A stretch of 35,774 nt of DNA from an uncultured Clostridia bacterium. Its GTDB lineage: Bacteria; Bacillota; Clostridia; TANB77; CAG-508. Within the stretch, counting starts at the first letter, position 1. Every line of letters starts with the position of its first letter. Made by a program: the position numbers and the translations under genes. Of the stretch, positions 15,464 through 24,792 are shown piece after piece. The DNA lies in assembly GCA_944392635.1 (NCBI GenBank), contig CALXXH010000003.1, forward strand, positions 1-35,774. Reading direction: 5' to 3'. Below the pieces are notes generated by a model that was not told where the DNA came from, did no database searches, and saw nothing but the letters and a program-made list of their open reading frames with translations.

Positions 15464-18400
15464 TTATTTTATTATATGTTTCAAATTCTTATATTTTATA
15501 TAAAATCCTATCATAGCTATTACAAGTATGAAAATAAATACTTTTAATATTATTGAACCTCCAGCACTAGGCAATATCATACTAGAAAGAGTATTATCTA
15601 CTTTATTAGCTGGATTTGACACATTTGTATTAACACTATTATTTTGTGTATTATTTTCATCATTTCCTTCATTTTCATCTATACTATCAACCTCTATTAT
15701 AGTTTCAAATACATTTCCTGCCAAATCACTTAGTTGTAGAGTTTCAGTAGAATTTTCATAAAATGTTTTACTAATTGACATTCTGTCTTCTGATAATGTC
15801 CATCCTGGTATTTCTAATAATTCTTCATTTGATTGTATAACTACATTTACAGCTTTTCCATTTTCTATTGTTTGATATTCTATATTTATTTCTGGAACTT
15901 CCTTGTCAATCCAATTAACTTTGGCTGTACTTTGAGAAATATTGCCTTGACCATCTTGATATTCAAATGTAAATTCTCCGTTCTGCTCAAAAGTATATTC
16001 ATCTTTTCCTTCATTATTTGTTATTACAACATCATCTCTATTAAAAGTAATTTTTGCTGTAACATTTTGATTTGTTAATTGCATATTGTCATAAGAAATT
16101 GTTGCTATTATTTCTTCGATTTCTTGAGTAACATTTATTAAACATTTTGCTTCTTTATTTCCATCTTCTGTTGTCACTATTATTTCAGTTGTTCCTTCTG
16201 CTATTGCTGTTACTACTCCATTATCATCTACAGTTGCTATGTCTGGATTTTCTGTACTCCAACTTACATTTCTATTTGTTGCATTAGCTGGATTTATTGT
16301 CGCTACTAATGTTAATTTTTCACCTATTTTTAATTCTTCTTCATCAGTATTTAATGTTACACTCTCTACATTTATTATCTCTGGCTCTTCTGGGTCAGGA
16401 TCTGTTACTTCATCTTCTTTTACTGTAACGGTACAAGTAGCTGTCTTTTGTCCATCCTCTGTTGTTACTGTTATTTCAGTTGTTCCTTCTGCTATTGCTG
16501 TCACTACTCCATTATCATCTACAGTTGCTATGTCTGGATTTTCCGTACTCCAACTTACATTTTTATTTGTTGCATTATCTGGATTTATTGTTACAACTAA
16601 TGTAAATTCTTCTCCAACTTTTAACTCTTTTTCTTCAGTATTTAATGTTACACTCTCTACATTTATTATCTCTGGCTCTTCTGGGTCAGGATCTGTTACT
16701 TCATCTTCTTTTACTGTAACGGTACAAGTAGCTGTCTTTTGTCCATCCTCCGTTGTTACTGTTATTTCAGTTGTTCCTTCTGCTATTGCTGTTACTACTC
16801 CATTATCATCTACAGTTGCAATATTTGAATTTTCTGTACTCCAACTTACATTTTTATTTGTTGCATTATCTGGATTTATTGTTGCAACTAATGTAAATTC
16901 TTCTCCAACTTTTAACTCTTTTTCTTCAGTATTTAATGTTACACTCTCTACATTTATTATTTCTGGCTCTTCTGGCTCTCCTGGATCAGTTGATGGTCCT
17001 TCTGGAACTTCAACTGAACTTCCACCTACTGATAATAGTTGAGATTCATAGTCTTCTAATGCTTGTTTTAATTCTTCATTAACAGAATCAGACTCATCAT
17101 CTACTGAATCATCAAAATTCCACTGAAAATCTCCACCATTTAAACGACCTGCATATTTTTCAATATTTGCTACTGCTTCTTCTGGAGTATCTGCTTTATA
17201 TGTATATATTATACTTGATGTATCAAAATTATTATATGTATTTCCTCCATCTAATGATTTTACACTACTAGGAACTTGATCATTTATATCTGCTACTTCA
17301 TAAGCATCAAAACTCTCGTTATCTTCTGAATATGGAATATATGATTCTTGTCCAACCATATAATTATTATATGCTTTTATCATTCCACCACTTTCTCCTG
17401 AAAAAGTTCCACTTGTATCAGAACCTTGCATAGATATCATCATCGGCTTTTTACAATTTCTAAAATAATTTCCCTCTACTAATACTGATGACTCTAAACA
17501 TGCTCCTACACCATATTTTGAATTACCATCATAATAATTGTTATAAACATGTGCAGAATAAAATCTAATTCTTGGATGTCTTGAATCAGAATGGTCATAC
17601 CAGTTATGATGATAAGTAATATACAATCCATCTGTCGTATCTTCACTTAATCCTAAAAGATTACTTTTTCCTGAATCCCAAAAATGGTTATATGAAAATG
17701 TAACATAAGTTGATTTTTTACAATCTAACGCTCCATCACCTTTTGCCTGATCACTATCACCACCAGCTTCTCCATAGAAGAAATCACAATTATGTACCCA
17801 AATATGATCATTTTCTTGTTGTAATCCAATATTATCTCCTTCTGAACTATCTGTTAGCATTACAGCAATATTTCTTATTTCAACATTTGTCGCATTTTTT
17901 ATTCTAATACCATAACCATATAATGTGGCATCTTCACCTATTCCTTCTAAAGTTATACCACAATTAATTCTATTATCAGATCCATTTCCACTTATAACGA
18001 TATCTCCACCTTCTAATACTGATGGATCTGTTACTTTTCCAATAAACCTTATTACTAATGGTTTTGACTCATAACCTTTTTTATATAAATCTAATATATT
18101 TTGTAAACCTACTGCCTCTTCTGTCCTTCCATCACTATTTGTTTGTACTTCTAAAGAAACTATATCCTTTGTTTCTTGTGTTATATATATAACATTTGCA
18201 TTGTCCTTTAAAGTACCATCCATATTATAGGCACCTGTTGTTTCTCCATCTACCCAAGCAAAACCTGTTCTGTCATGTGCAACAACTGCTATACTTTCTG
18301 TTACAAATTGTTTAGATGTATCCTCTTGATTATCTATTATTGGAACAACTTTTAATTTATAATTTCCTGCCTTTAATCCAACAGCATCAGCTCTCCAGTA

Positions 18401-18718
18401 ATTTCCACTTGCCCCATCACTATACTTTCTTATTAATTCATTATCTAACCTAGTATATCCATTATTTTCATTGCTTACATATACATTATATCCTGATGCC
18501 CCATCAACCTCTTGCCATTCAACATATGCTGATTCTAAACCACTTCCTACCGTTCTTTGAACCACGTTAGAATTCATAGCACTATATTTTTTCCCTGCTA
18601 AAGATATAATTTCGCTATGACCACTTAAATAATTTGATAATATTATTGCAATAATCAATAACATTATCAAACTTATACTTATTATTATTTTTGTTTTGTT
18701 TTTTAATACTCTTTTCAT
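15464..18718 (-). CDS. Cell-wall-anchored pectate lyase with Big2 repeats and LPSAG sorting signal
   Basis: This large (1084 residue) surface protein cleaves polygalacturonate or a related polysaccharide. In order: a signal/membrane segment (about 10-30); a fibronectin-III-like domain (about 45-150); and a right-handed beta-helix pectate lyase of the PL1 type (about 165-520). The lyase has NIGLQQENDHIWVHNCDF, a GDGALDCKK calcium-site region and the catalytic-arginine segment YDHSDSRHPRIRFYS. Next come three Big2 Ig-like repeats of 97 residues (between about 595 and 880), a further Ig-like domain, and a C-terminal LPSAG motif (about 1049) followed by a hydrophobic stretch and a lysine-rich tail. 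That tail is a sortase-type wall signal. The ATG at 18718, seven bases after GGAGAG, is preferred to a GTG at 18724. A clear promoter lies upstream. Exact substrate is unknown. Confidence 0.88.
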   Translation of the reverse strand: MKRVLKNKTKIIISISLIMLLIIAIILSNYLSGHSEIISLAGKKYSAMNSNVVQRTVGSGLESAYVEWQEVDGASGYNVYVSNENNGYTRLDNELIRKYSDGASGNYWRADAVGLKAGNYKLKVVPIIDNQEDTSKQFVTESIAVVAHDRTGFAWVDGETTGAYNMDGTLKDNANVIYITQETKDIVSLEVQTNSDGRTEEAVGLQNILDLYKKGYESKPLVIRFIGKVTDPSVLEGGDIVISGNGSDNRINCGITLEGIGEDATLYGYGIRIKNATNVEIRNIAVMLTDSSEGDNIGLQQENDHIWVHNCDFFYGEAGGDSDQAKGDGALDCKKSTYVTFSYNHFWDSGKSNLLGLSEDTTDGLYITYHHNWYDHSDSRHPRIRFYSAHVYNNYYDGNSKYGVGACLESSVLVEGNYFRNCKKPMMISMQGSDTSGTFSGESGGMIKAYNNYMVGQESYIPYSEDNESFDAYEVADINDQVPSSVKSLDGGNTYNNFDTSSIIYTYKADTPEEAVANIEKYAGRLNGGDFQWNFDDSVDDESDSVNEELKQALEDYESQLLSVGGSSVEVPEGPSTDPGEPEEPEIINVESVTLNTEEKELKVGEEFTLVATINPDNATNKNVSWSTENSNIATVDDNGVVTAIAEGTTEITVTTEDGQKTATCTVTVKEDEVTDPDPEEPEIINVESVTLNTEEKELKVGEEFTLVVTINPDNATNKNVSWSTENPDIATVDDNGVVTAIAEGTTEITVTTEDGQKTATCTVTVKEDEVTDPDPEEPEIINVESVTLNTDEEELKIGEKLTLVATINPANATNRNVSWSTENPDIATVDDNGVVTAIAEGTTEIIVTTEDGNKEAKCLINVTQEIEEIIATISYDNMQLTNQNVTAKITFNRDDVVITNNEGKDEYTFEQNGEFTFEYQDGQGNISQSTAKVNWIDKEVPEINIEYQTIENGKAVNVVIQSNEELLEIPGWTLSEDRMSISKTFYENSTETLQLSDLAGNVFETIIEVDSIDENEGNDENNTQNNSVNTNVSNPANKVDNTLSSMILPSAGGSIILKVFIFILVIAMIGFYIKYKNLKHIIK
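16068..16960 (-). repeat. Three 291-bp tandem repeats (Big2 domains)
   Basis: The same landmark (ACACTCTCTAC on the plus strand) occurs at 16359, 16650 and 16941, a spacing of exactly 291 bases or 97 codons. The first two protein copies are nearly identical, and the third has diverged more. This indicates recent duplication within the gene. Confidence 0.85.
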
Positions 18719-18769
18719 ATGCACTCTCCTCTTTCGTCAATTTTTATATAAAATATAATCTACATTCTT

Positions 18770-18798
18770 ATTATACAATATCCTAATTTTTATTACAA
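18770..18798 (-). promoter_or_regulatory. Promoter for the pectate lyase gene
   Basis: On the minus strand TTGTAA (18793-18798) and TATAAT (18770-18775) are 17 bases apart, about 50 bases upstream of the start codon. Confidence 0.7.
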
Positions 18799-18827
18799 CA
18801 TTTTTTAAATTAAATTATACTTTTTGT

Positions 18828-19415
18828 CTATTTTTTAAACTTTCCATTATCATATTTTAAAACATTTCCTTCAACTGCAAAATATGGTATAAGAGCATTT
18901 GGAACTTCTATTGTATTTTTTTCTTTTCCATAACTTAATATTGTATAATCACTATTACGCAAATCAACATTAAACTTTGTATTTGAATCTATTTCTAATA
19001 TATTACTTCCTTTTTCAAATTCTTCCTTTATCTTTCTGTATTCTTGTATTCCAACCATACTATTCATAAAATTATCTGTTAATTCTTCTTCAATAATATA
19101 TTTTCCATCTTTATATCTTAAAATATAATCATTTCCAATTTTGTCTAAAAGTTCTTGTGAAATATTAGTTTCTTCAAAAATTTTATCATTGTTTGTATTT
19201 TGCAAAAAAACTCCATTAGAACTAAAATCAACAACTTGGTATAAACAATTTTCTTGTTGATATACATCTAAATTATTATTTTGTTCTTTATTCAATTGAG
19301 TTTCCCCTTTCTCATTAGCATTTTTTAAGTAATCTGTAAGTTCATCAATAAAATTATTAACAAACTCACTTTCTTTTACCTTATTGACTAAGTCATTTAA
19401 TAAATCTAAACTCAA
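18828..19415 (-). CDS. Protein of unknown function (195 aa)
   Basis: I do not recognise a family. The predicted 195-residue protein is acidic and soluble-looking, with no signal peptide or membrane segment. The N-terminal 40 residues (LLNDLVNKVKESEFVNNFIDELTDYLK) look helical and amphipathic. The rest alternates short beta-like stretches (CLYQVVDFSSNGVFLQNT, YILRYKDGKYIIEEE, YTILSYGKEKNTIEVP). The start is TTG at 19415 after AGGAGAG. It sits between the secreted nuclease and the pectate lyase on the same strand; the lyase has its own promoter. Base composition resembles its neighbours. A role cannot be inferred from context. Confidence 0.7.
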   Translation of the reverse strand: MSLDLLNDLVNKVKESEFVNNFIDELTDYLKNANEKGETQLNKEQNNNLDVYQQENCLYQVVDFSSNGVFLQNTNNDKIFEETNISQELLDKIGNDYILRYKDGKYIIEEELTDNFMNSMVGIQEYRKIKEEFEKGSNILEIDSNTKFNVDLRNSDYTILSYGKEKNTIEVPNALIPYFAVEGNVLKYDNGKFKK

Positions 19416-19570
19416 ATAATATCACTCTCCTAGCTTGTATTTTGTTTTGGGAAAGAATTGTTACTAGATTTGTAAGAAAATTAGACATTAACGAAATCAA
19501 AGATTTCGATGTCATGATGCACAAAATTGCTTTGCAATTATTGTACCTATAAAAGTAAATTATCCTTTTT

Positions 19571-19623
19571 GTATACGGAAAAATCTTAGATAAAGTAAAA
19601 ATAAAAGATGATTTTTCCTATAC
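19571..19623. repeat. Inverted repeat in the nuclease-unknown gene gap
   Basis: GTATACGGAAAAATC (19571-19585) and GATTTTTCCTATAC (19610-19623) are near-perfect inverted repeats. They share most of their arms with the palindrome at 20619-20658. A smaller hairpin, GAAATCAAAGATTTC, lies upstream near 19490-19506. The rest of the 276-base gap holds no gene. Confidence 0.65.
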
Positions 19624-19691
19624 AATAACAAAAGATTTAAACTAGAAGTATTATATATTATTTAATTATTTATGTCAATCATTTAAAATAT

Positions 19692-20468
19692 TTATTCAGC
19701 AAAACTTTTTCCTGTTGCATAATCGATTGTAATTCCAGGTTGCACATTATATACAAATACATTAAAACATACACCTTGTCCATTATCTTCTACAGAATAT
19801 GCCTCAATCTCTACACCAGTTGCTAGTAAATTATCACCTTCAAATACTGGTGTTACTCTATATAAAACATGATTATTTTCATTTTCTTTTATATAATCTG
19901 CCACCTTATTTTCAAATGGTAACATCCCATTTACATTAAAATATCTTGTTCCTGTGATTAAATTTAATTCATTTGCATCTTCATCACTTAATTGATAACC
20001 TATTAAATGACATCTATTATATAAATATTCCCCATCATATTTTGCCTGTTCCCAACCAGTTGGTTTTACACTACTAATACTTCCTCTTTCATCTCCCTCA
20101 GGAGGCATTGTTTCTTTAGAAAGATTTGCATATGCTACTTTGCATCTTCCTAATTCGTCTAATTCACTATAATTTTCAAAACTTTCTGTGGTATATTCGC
20201 TTTCTTCAAAATATGGCATATTATTATTGATTTCAATATAGACTTCTCCTGTATATTCTGGGATATTATCTATATTGAAATCTGTTTTAGTTTGACTTTC
20301 TTGATTTGTAGAAGTTGCAGTAGATACAGTATTATTTTCTTCTACAAGATTTTCTATATTTAATACATCTTCTCCAAAAATAAAGCTAATTGCTAAAAAA
20401 ATCACTACTATAATTATTCCTAAAATTTGTTTTGTTTGTTTATTATTTTTTCTCTTGTTTCTACCCAT
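19692..20468 (-). CDS. Membrane-anchored or secreted DNA/RNA non-specific endonuclease
   Basis: The protein resembles the NucA/EndA-type DNA-entry nucleases, which cut DNA at the cell surface. An N-terminal lysine/arginine-rich stretch and one membrane segment (about residues 14-33) are followed by a low-complexity linker and the nuclease domain. The domain has DERGSISSVKPTGWEQ, the active-site region YLYNRCHLIGYQLS with His (equivalent to the DRGH motif), and NLITGTRYFNVNGMLPFEN with the metal-binding Asn. The length, 258 residues, is normal. The ATG at 20468 follows GAGGTG by six bases; the frame is also open to a GTG at 20477 that overlaps that site. A promoter with 18-base spacing is upstream. 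Confidence 0.85.
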   Translation of the reverse strand: MGRNKRKNNKQTKQILGIIIVVIFLAISFIFGEDVLNIENLVEENNTVSTATSTNQESQTKTDFNIDNIPEYTGEVYIEINNNMPYFEESEYTTESFENYSELDELGRCKVAYANLSKETMPPEGDERGSISSVKPTGWEQAKYDGEYLYNRCHLIGYQLSDEDANELNLITGTRYFNVNGMLPFENKVADYIKENENNHVLYRVTPVFEGDNLLATGVEIEAYSVEDNGQGVCFNVFVYNVQPGITIDYATGKSFAE

Positions 20469-20486
20469 ATTTAACACCTCAATTTA

Positions 20487-20516
20487 TTTATATCATACAA
20501 AACAAATTTTTTGCAA
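20487..20516 (-). promoter_or_regulatory. Promoter for the nuclease gene
   Basis: On the minus strand TTGCAA (20511-20516) and TATAAA (20487-20492) are separated by 18 bases, about 20 bases upstream of the ATG. Confidence 0.55.
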
Positions 20517-20557
20517 TTATTTTTTACTTTTTTTCACATTTCTTATAAATAAGAAAA

Positions 20558-20658
20558 GTGGCTTCGCCACATGTGCGTTTTGCTTTGCAAATACGCACAG
20601 CCCAAGGAAACTTAACCTTATTGTATACGTAAAAATCTTCGATTTTTCCTATACAATA
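20558..20658. repeat. Cluster of three adjacent hairpins between nuclease and spoVD
   Basis: Three palindromes lie side by side: GTGGCTTCGCCAC (20558-20570), a 28-base hairpin with TGTGCGT/ACGCACA ends (20572-20599), and a 40-base inverted repeat (20619-20658) with TATTGTATACG at its left end. The last shares its arms with 19571-19623, so it is a dispersed element. Confidence 0.7.
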
Positions 20659-20664
20659 AAATTA

Positions 20665-20681
20665 GCCCCTCTACAAGGGGC
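20665..20681 (-). terminator. Terminator after spoVD
   Basis: On the minus strand GCCCCT-TGTAG-AGGGGC is followed by TAATTTTATT, about 45 bases after the spoVD stop. The GC-rich stem stands out in this AT-rich sequence. Confidence 0.7.
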
Positions 20682-20725
20682 ACTGTCAGCAAGTTTATCT
20701 CAATTTTTTATTGCATCAACTTTTT

Positions 20726-22717
20726 CTATTTCTCTACATATATTTTATTTCCTTTATTAACTACGATTCCTGCTTGTGGTGTTTGAGTTTTTATTATTAC
20801 ACTTTCTTTATCCATTTCCTCTTCTGCATTTTGTACAACAAGTTCTAAGCCACTTTCTTTTACTATTTTTTCTGCTTCTTTTATACTCTTACCTATCAAA
20901 TCTGGAGTTTCTACTTGTTCTACTGGTTCGACTTCATCTTGATTTCCTTGACTTACTTCCAAATATGGTAAAATTTCACTAAAAATTTGACCTCCTAGTG
21001 GTGCTGCAACACCTCCTCCTTGATGTCCACCTTCTCCTGTTGGATTATATAAAGTAATTAAAAGTACTGCTTGTGGATTATCTATAGGTGCTACACCACA
21101 AAAAGAAGTAACATATTTATTTGTATTTACTCCATCTTCAGAAGTACCTGTTTTTCCTCCAATCCTGTAACCTGCAACTTTTGCATTTTTTCCTGTTCCT
21201 TCTGATACAACACTTTCCATCATGCTCAATACTTTTTCAGAAGTTTCTTTTGAAATTACCGTTCCATTTGTCTTTACTGGTATATCTGTTACTTCTTTTG
21301 TATGGCTATTTATTATTTGCTTTACTACCCTTGGGGTCACACTTGTTCCACCATTTGCAATTGATGATACAGCAGTAACTAACTGAATTGGTGTAATTTC
21401 AAATCTTTGACCAAAACTAATTGTTGCAAGTTCTACCGGTCCTGCTTTTTCTTTTGCTAAAAATATACTTCCTGCCTCTCCTGGTAAATCTATTCCAGTT
21501 CTTTCTAACAACTTAAATTTTTCCAAATACTCATAATATTTTGTAACACCTAATTGTTGCCCTAATCCTATAAATACCGGATTACATGAATTCATTAAAC
21601 CTTGTCTTAGACTTTCAGCGCCATGTGGCCTATAATATCTCCAACACTTTATTCTAACTCCTGCAACTTCAATTCCCCCTGTACAAGAAAATTGTCCTTC
21701 TTTATCAATATCTGTAACTAATCCTTCTTCTATTGCAGCAGATGCTGTAATTACTTTAAATACTGACCCTGGTTCATATGTATCTGCTATAGCTTTATTT
21801 CTCCAAACTGCTTGCAAATTTCTAGTTCTTTCTTCTTGTGACAAACTATCCCATGTTTCTTTCAATTCATCTGTATAAGGTTCATATGGCTCATTTAAGT
21901 TATATGATGGATATGTTGCCATTGCTAAAATATCTCCATTTTGAGGATTCATTATAACAATATTTCCTCCATCAGTACATTTGTTATCAATACATGCTTC
22001 TTCTAAATATTTTTCTGCAATTGATTGTATTGTTAAATCAATTGTAAGTACTAAATCATTACCATCAACTGCCGGCACATAATTTTCTCCTTCTTCTCCT
22101 ATTTCTCCACCTTTAGCATCAGTATGTCTTTGAATGGCACCTTTTGTCCCTTTTAATTCCTCTTCATATTTTGCTTCTATTCCATCTAAACCTTGATTGT
22201 CACTTCCACAAAAACCTATTATTTGTGATGCAAGTGTATTATATGGATAATATCTTTTTGTATCTTCATCTATATTAATTCCCTCTGTAATATTGTTTTC
22301 CTGCATCCACAATCTTAGTTCATCTGTTTTCTCTTTATCAACTTGTTTTACAATTGTTTCAATTGAACTTCGTTTAGATACTTTTTTTAATACAGTATCA
22401 TAATCTAATTCAAATATTTCTGCCATCTTTCTAGCAACTTTTTCTTTATTTTCACTTTTAATATTTCCTGGATTTACTGTAACAGTTTCAACTGTACTAC
22501 TAACTGCTAATTCTGTCCCATTTGTATCATATATTGTCCCTCTTTTAGGATTTATACTTCTATCTAATGTTTGTTGTTGATATGCAAGTTCTGCCAGTTC
22601 CTTTCCTTGAAATATTTGAATATATCCTAACCTAACTACTAAACAAACTAAAATTAGAAAAGCTATAAACAATGTATTTCTCATTTTTTTCTTACTTGAT
22701 AATTTTGTTACAACCAT
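20726..22717 (-). CDS. Class B penicillin-binding protein, SpoVD/FtsI type, with PASTA domain
   Basis: This transpeptidase crosslinks septal or spore-cortex peptidoglycan. The 663 residues have a short cytoplasmic tail, one membrane segment (about 13-33) and a PBP dimerisation domain (NPKRGTIYDTNGTELAVS). The transpeptidase has Ser318 in the SxxK motif (YEPGSVFK), SCN, and KTGTSE. One C-terminal PASTA domain follows (TPDLIGKSIKEAE onward), which usually means the SpoVD/division type. It sits after ftsL in the mraZ-rsmH-ftsL order, where ftsI or spoVD is expected. A paralogue lies at 28442-30784. Whether it serves division or sporulation cannot be decided from the sequence. Confidence 0.93.
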   Translation of the reverse strand: MVVTKLSSKKKMRNTLFIAFLILVCLVVRLGYIQIFQGKELAELAYQQQTLDRSINPKRGTIYDTNGTELAVSSTVETVTVNPGNIKSENKEKVARKMAEIFELDYDTVLKKVSKRSSIETIVKQVDKEKTDELRLWMQENNITEGINIDEDTKRYYPYNTLASQIIGFCGSDNQGLDGIEAKYEEELKGTKGAIQRHTDAKGGEIGEEGENYVPAVDGNDLVLTIDLTIQSIAEKYLEEACIDNKCTDGGNIVIMNPQNGDILAMATYPSYNLNEPYEPYTDELKETWDSLSQEERTRNLQAVWRNKAIADTYEPGSVFKVITASAAIEEGLVTDIDKEGQFSCTGGIEVAGVRIKCWRYYRPHGAESLRQGLMNSCNPVFIGLGQQLGVTKYYEYLEKFKLLERTGIDLPGEAGSIFLAKEKAGPVELATISFGQRFEITPIQLVTAVSSIANGGTSVTPRVVKQIINSHTKEVTDIPVKTNGTVISKETSEKVLSMMESVVSEGTGKNAKVAGYRIGGKTGTSEDGVNTNKYVTSFCGVAPIDNPQAVLLITLYNPTGEGGHQGGGVAAPLGGQIFSEILPYLEVSQGNQDEVEPVEQVETPDLIGKSIKEAEKIVKESGLELVVQNAEEEMDKESVIIKTQTPQAGIVVNKGNKIYVEK

Positions 22718-22775
22718 AAAAAACCTCCTAATAAATTTTATTAGAAGGATATCTATTTATACCTATAATTATCTT

Positions 22776-22968
22776 AAATAGTCATATATTATATTGAATA
22801 AATTTTGAATGTGATTGAAAAAAATTTAGAATTTCTTAAATTATTTTATGGAAAATGTTCGCGTCGAACGAAGTGAGGACTAAGTGAAAGGGTGCCATAA
22901 AATTATTTTAGAAATTCTTATTTTTGTATTGAGCCGAAAAATTTATGAAATATAATACATGACTATTT
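22776..22968. repeat. Palindromic element B1
   Basis: Arms 22776-22794 and 22950-22968 are reverse complements with one mismatch. Next to the left arm is TGAATGTGATTGAAA. The inner stem (AATTATTTTATGG/CCATAAAATTATTTT) encloses a core with the small hairpin GTTCG-CGT-CGAAC and AGTGAAAGGGTGCC. GAGCCGAAAAA precedes the right arm. The core is nearly identical to B2 and unlike the A elements. It fills the gap between ftsL and spoVD. Confidence 0.88.
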
Positions 22969-22978
22969 ATATTCTTCT

Positions 22979-23482
22979 TTATCTATGAAATATTTTATCA
23001 ACAAATTCTTCAAACCAGTTTTTATTTTCAGTCTTTATTACTTCCTCTGTTGCTGGTTCAACATAATCTTTTTTAGGTAGTGTTACATATACTGTTTGTC
23101 TATTAGTTAATTTTTGCATTCCTAATTTTTCTTTTGCTTGTTTTTCAATATTATTTAAATTTAAACTATTTTCAATTGTTACTTCCAATTGTTCATTTTC
23201 TTTTTCTAATGCAGATAGTTCTTTCTTTAAAGTTTGTACCTCTGTAAATTTTTCATTTATTTGAGAGTTTCTATAACTTATAGTAAGCAACAGAATAAAG
23301 ATTCCAATTACAACTAAAGTAATATTTTTCTGCCTTTTTTTCTGTTCAGGCGATACTACTACTTTTTGTCTTGGTAAATCTTCAACAACTTTCAATTTTC
23401 TTTGTCTTTTATTTCTTTTTCTTTGAACATCTGGTTCTAATTTTCTTGGGCTTGTTGTATATTGATATCCTGTTCTTGCCAT
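22979..23482 (-). CDS. ftsL: FtsL-like cell division protein
   Basis: This is a small bitopic membrane protein of the divisome that, with FtsB/DivIC and FtsQ/DivIB, activates FtsW/FtsI. The 167 residues have a long basic cytoplasmic tail (about 1-50), one membrane segment (NITLVVIGIFILLLTISY, about 54-71) and a leucine-rich coiled coil (FTEVQTLKKELSALEKENEQLEVTI). It ends with the DUF/FtsL-like IEKQAKEKLGMQKL segment. Sequence conservation is low in this family; the position between rsmH and the PBP gene is the stronger argument. The start follows AAGGAGGTG. No ftsQ homologue follows. Confidence 0.82.
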   Translation of the reverse strand: MARTGYQYTTSPRKLEPDVQRKRNKRQRKLKVVEDLPRQKVVVSPEQKKRQKNITLVVIGIFILLLTISYRNSQINEKFTEVQTLKKELSALEKENEQLEVTIENSLNLNNIEKQAKEKLGMQKLTNRQTVYVTLPKKDYVEPATEEVIKTENKNWFEEFVDKIFHR

Positions 23483-23530
23483 AAGTTATTCACCTCCTTA
23501 TCTTAAACTTACATTTTATTTTTTTACTTA

Positions 23531-24472
23531 TTAATTTTGGTTTATTCTTTTTTCAAATATTCTTAATTTTGCACTTTTACTTCTAGAATTTTCTAACTGT
23601 TCTTCTTTGCTTGCTATAATTGGCTTTCTAGTAATAATCTCACCTAATGACTTAGCACCACATACACAATATGGCAGGTCACTTGGACATGTACATTTTC
23701 CTTTTGCATCTATAAAAGCTTTTTTAACTGCCCTATCTTCTAATGAGTGAAATGTAATTACACATAACCTTCCTTTATCATTTAAACAGTCTATACTGTC
23801 TTTTACAGTGTTATATAATGGTTTTATTTCATTGTTTACTTCTATTCTAATTGCTTGAAATGTTCTTTTTGCTGGATGTCCATCTTTTTGTTTTGATTTT
23901 GGAATTGATCTTTCAATTATTTCTACTAACTGTTTTGTTGTTTCAATAGGCCTTATTTCTCTTTCCTTGCAAATATTTCTTGCAATTTGTCTTGAAAATC
24001 TTTCTTCTCCATATTCGTAAATAATATTTGCTAAATCTTTTTCGCTGTAAGTATTTACAACAATCTTAGCAGTTAGTTCCTGAGTCTTATCCATTCTCAT
24101 ATCTAAAACATTTTCGCCTAAATAACTAAAGCCCCTATTTCTTTCATCTAACTGATATGAAGACACTCCTAAATCTAACAAAATTCCATCAACTTTTTCT
24201 ATTTCAAGTTCTTCTAATATTTTCTTAATATTATCATGATTATCATGTACATATATGACATTAGAAAAATCTTTCAATTTTTCTTTTGCTGCTTTTAGAG
24301 CTTCTTCATCTCTATCAATACCAATTAATTTACCACTTTTAGATAATTTTTCTACTATTTTACTGCTATGCCCTGCTCCACCAAGTGTTCCATCAACATA
24401 TATTCCATCAGGTTTTATATTTAACCCTTCTATACATTCATCTAGCATAACAGGTTTATGTTTAAATTCCAT
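23531..24472 (-). CDS. rsmH: 16S rRNA m4C1402 methyltransferase RsmH
   Basis: RsmH (MraW) N4-methylates C1402 of 16S rRNA in the decoding centre. The 313 residues show the SAM site [44 protein letters not shown], the insert domain, [12 protein letters not shown]-type sequence (here [15 protein letters not shown]) and [15 protein letters not shown]. The C-terminal [15 protein letters not shown] is diagnostic. The ATG follows GAGGT. It is placed after mraZ as usual, though the 320-base gap to mraZ is unusually long. Confidence 0.97.
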   Translation of the reverse strand: MEFKHKPVMLDECIEGLNIKPDGIYVDGTLGGAGHSSKIVEKLSKSGKLIGIDRDEEALKAAKEKLKDFSNVIYVHDNHDNIKKILEELEIEKVDGILLDLGVSSYQLDERNRGFSYLGENVLDMRMDKTQELTAKIVVNTYSEKDLANIIYEYGEERFSRQIARNICKEREIRPIETTKQLVEIIERSIPKSKQKDGHPAKRTFQAIRIEVNNEIKPLYNTVKDSIDCLNDKGRLCVITFHSLEDRAVKKAFIDAKGKCTCPSDLPYCVCGAKSLGEIITRKPIIASKEEQLENSRSKSAKLRIFEKRINQN

Positions 24473-24484
24473 TTTTACCTCTTA

Positions 24485-24792
24485 AATGCGTCTAAATTTT
24501 ATATACCATAACAGCTGGTAATCAAATAACTACCAGCTGTCTTTTCTCTATGTATTTATCTTTTGGTTTTTATTGGTTCTTTAGCATTCATATCTTTTGT
24601 TATTTGATTAAACAACATTTGTATACTAAAAACTTTCTTTTGAAAACTTAAATCACTTTATCTTTTGTATCTAAAAAGCTTTTGTACTTTTAACTTTTGT
24701 TTAACCAAATTATTTTATCTTTTGTATATTTATCTTTTGTAAAGTTTTCTTTTGTACTTTTATCTTTTGTGTTTTATATAAACTTTTTCAAG
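24485..24792. other. Gap between mraZ and rsmH: hairpin and CTTTTG repeats, no gene
   Basis: This 308-base stretch has no convincing gene. It holds a perfect 10-bp hairpin (ACAGCTGGTA 24511-24520 with TACCAGCTGT 24531-24540). It also holds about ten irregular copies of (A/T)CTTTTG(T) between about 24558 and 24772, often as TATCTTTTGTA (minus strand TACAAAAGATA). Genes of this pair are usually almost contiguous, so the region would form a long leader between them in the mRNA. Confidence 0.75.

Noticed and set aside
16239-17042. Long plus-strand open frame (267 codons) opposite the pectate lyase repeats
   Set aside because: It is an antisense shadow of the three repeated Big2 domains, contains the same repeat in all copies, has low-complexity Ser/Val/Thr composition and no ribosome site.
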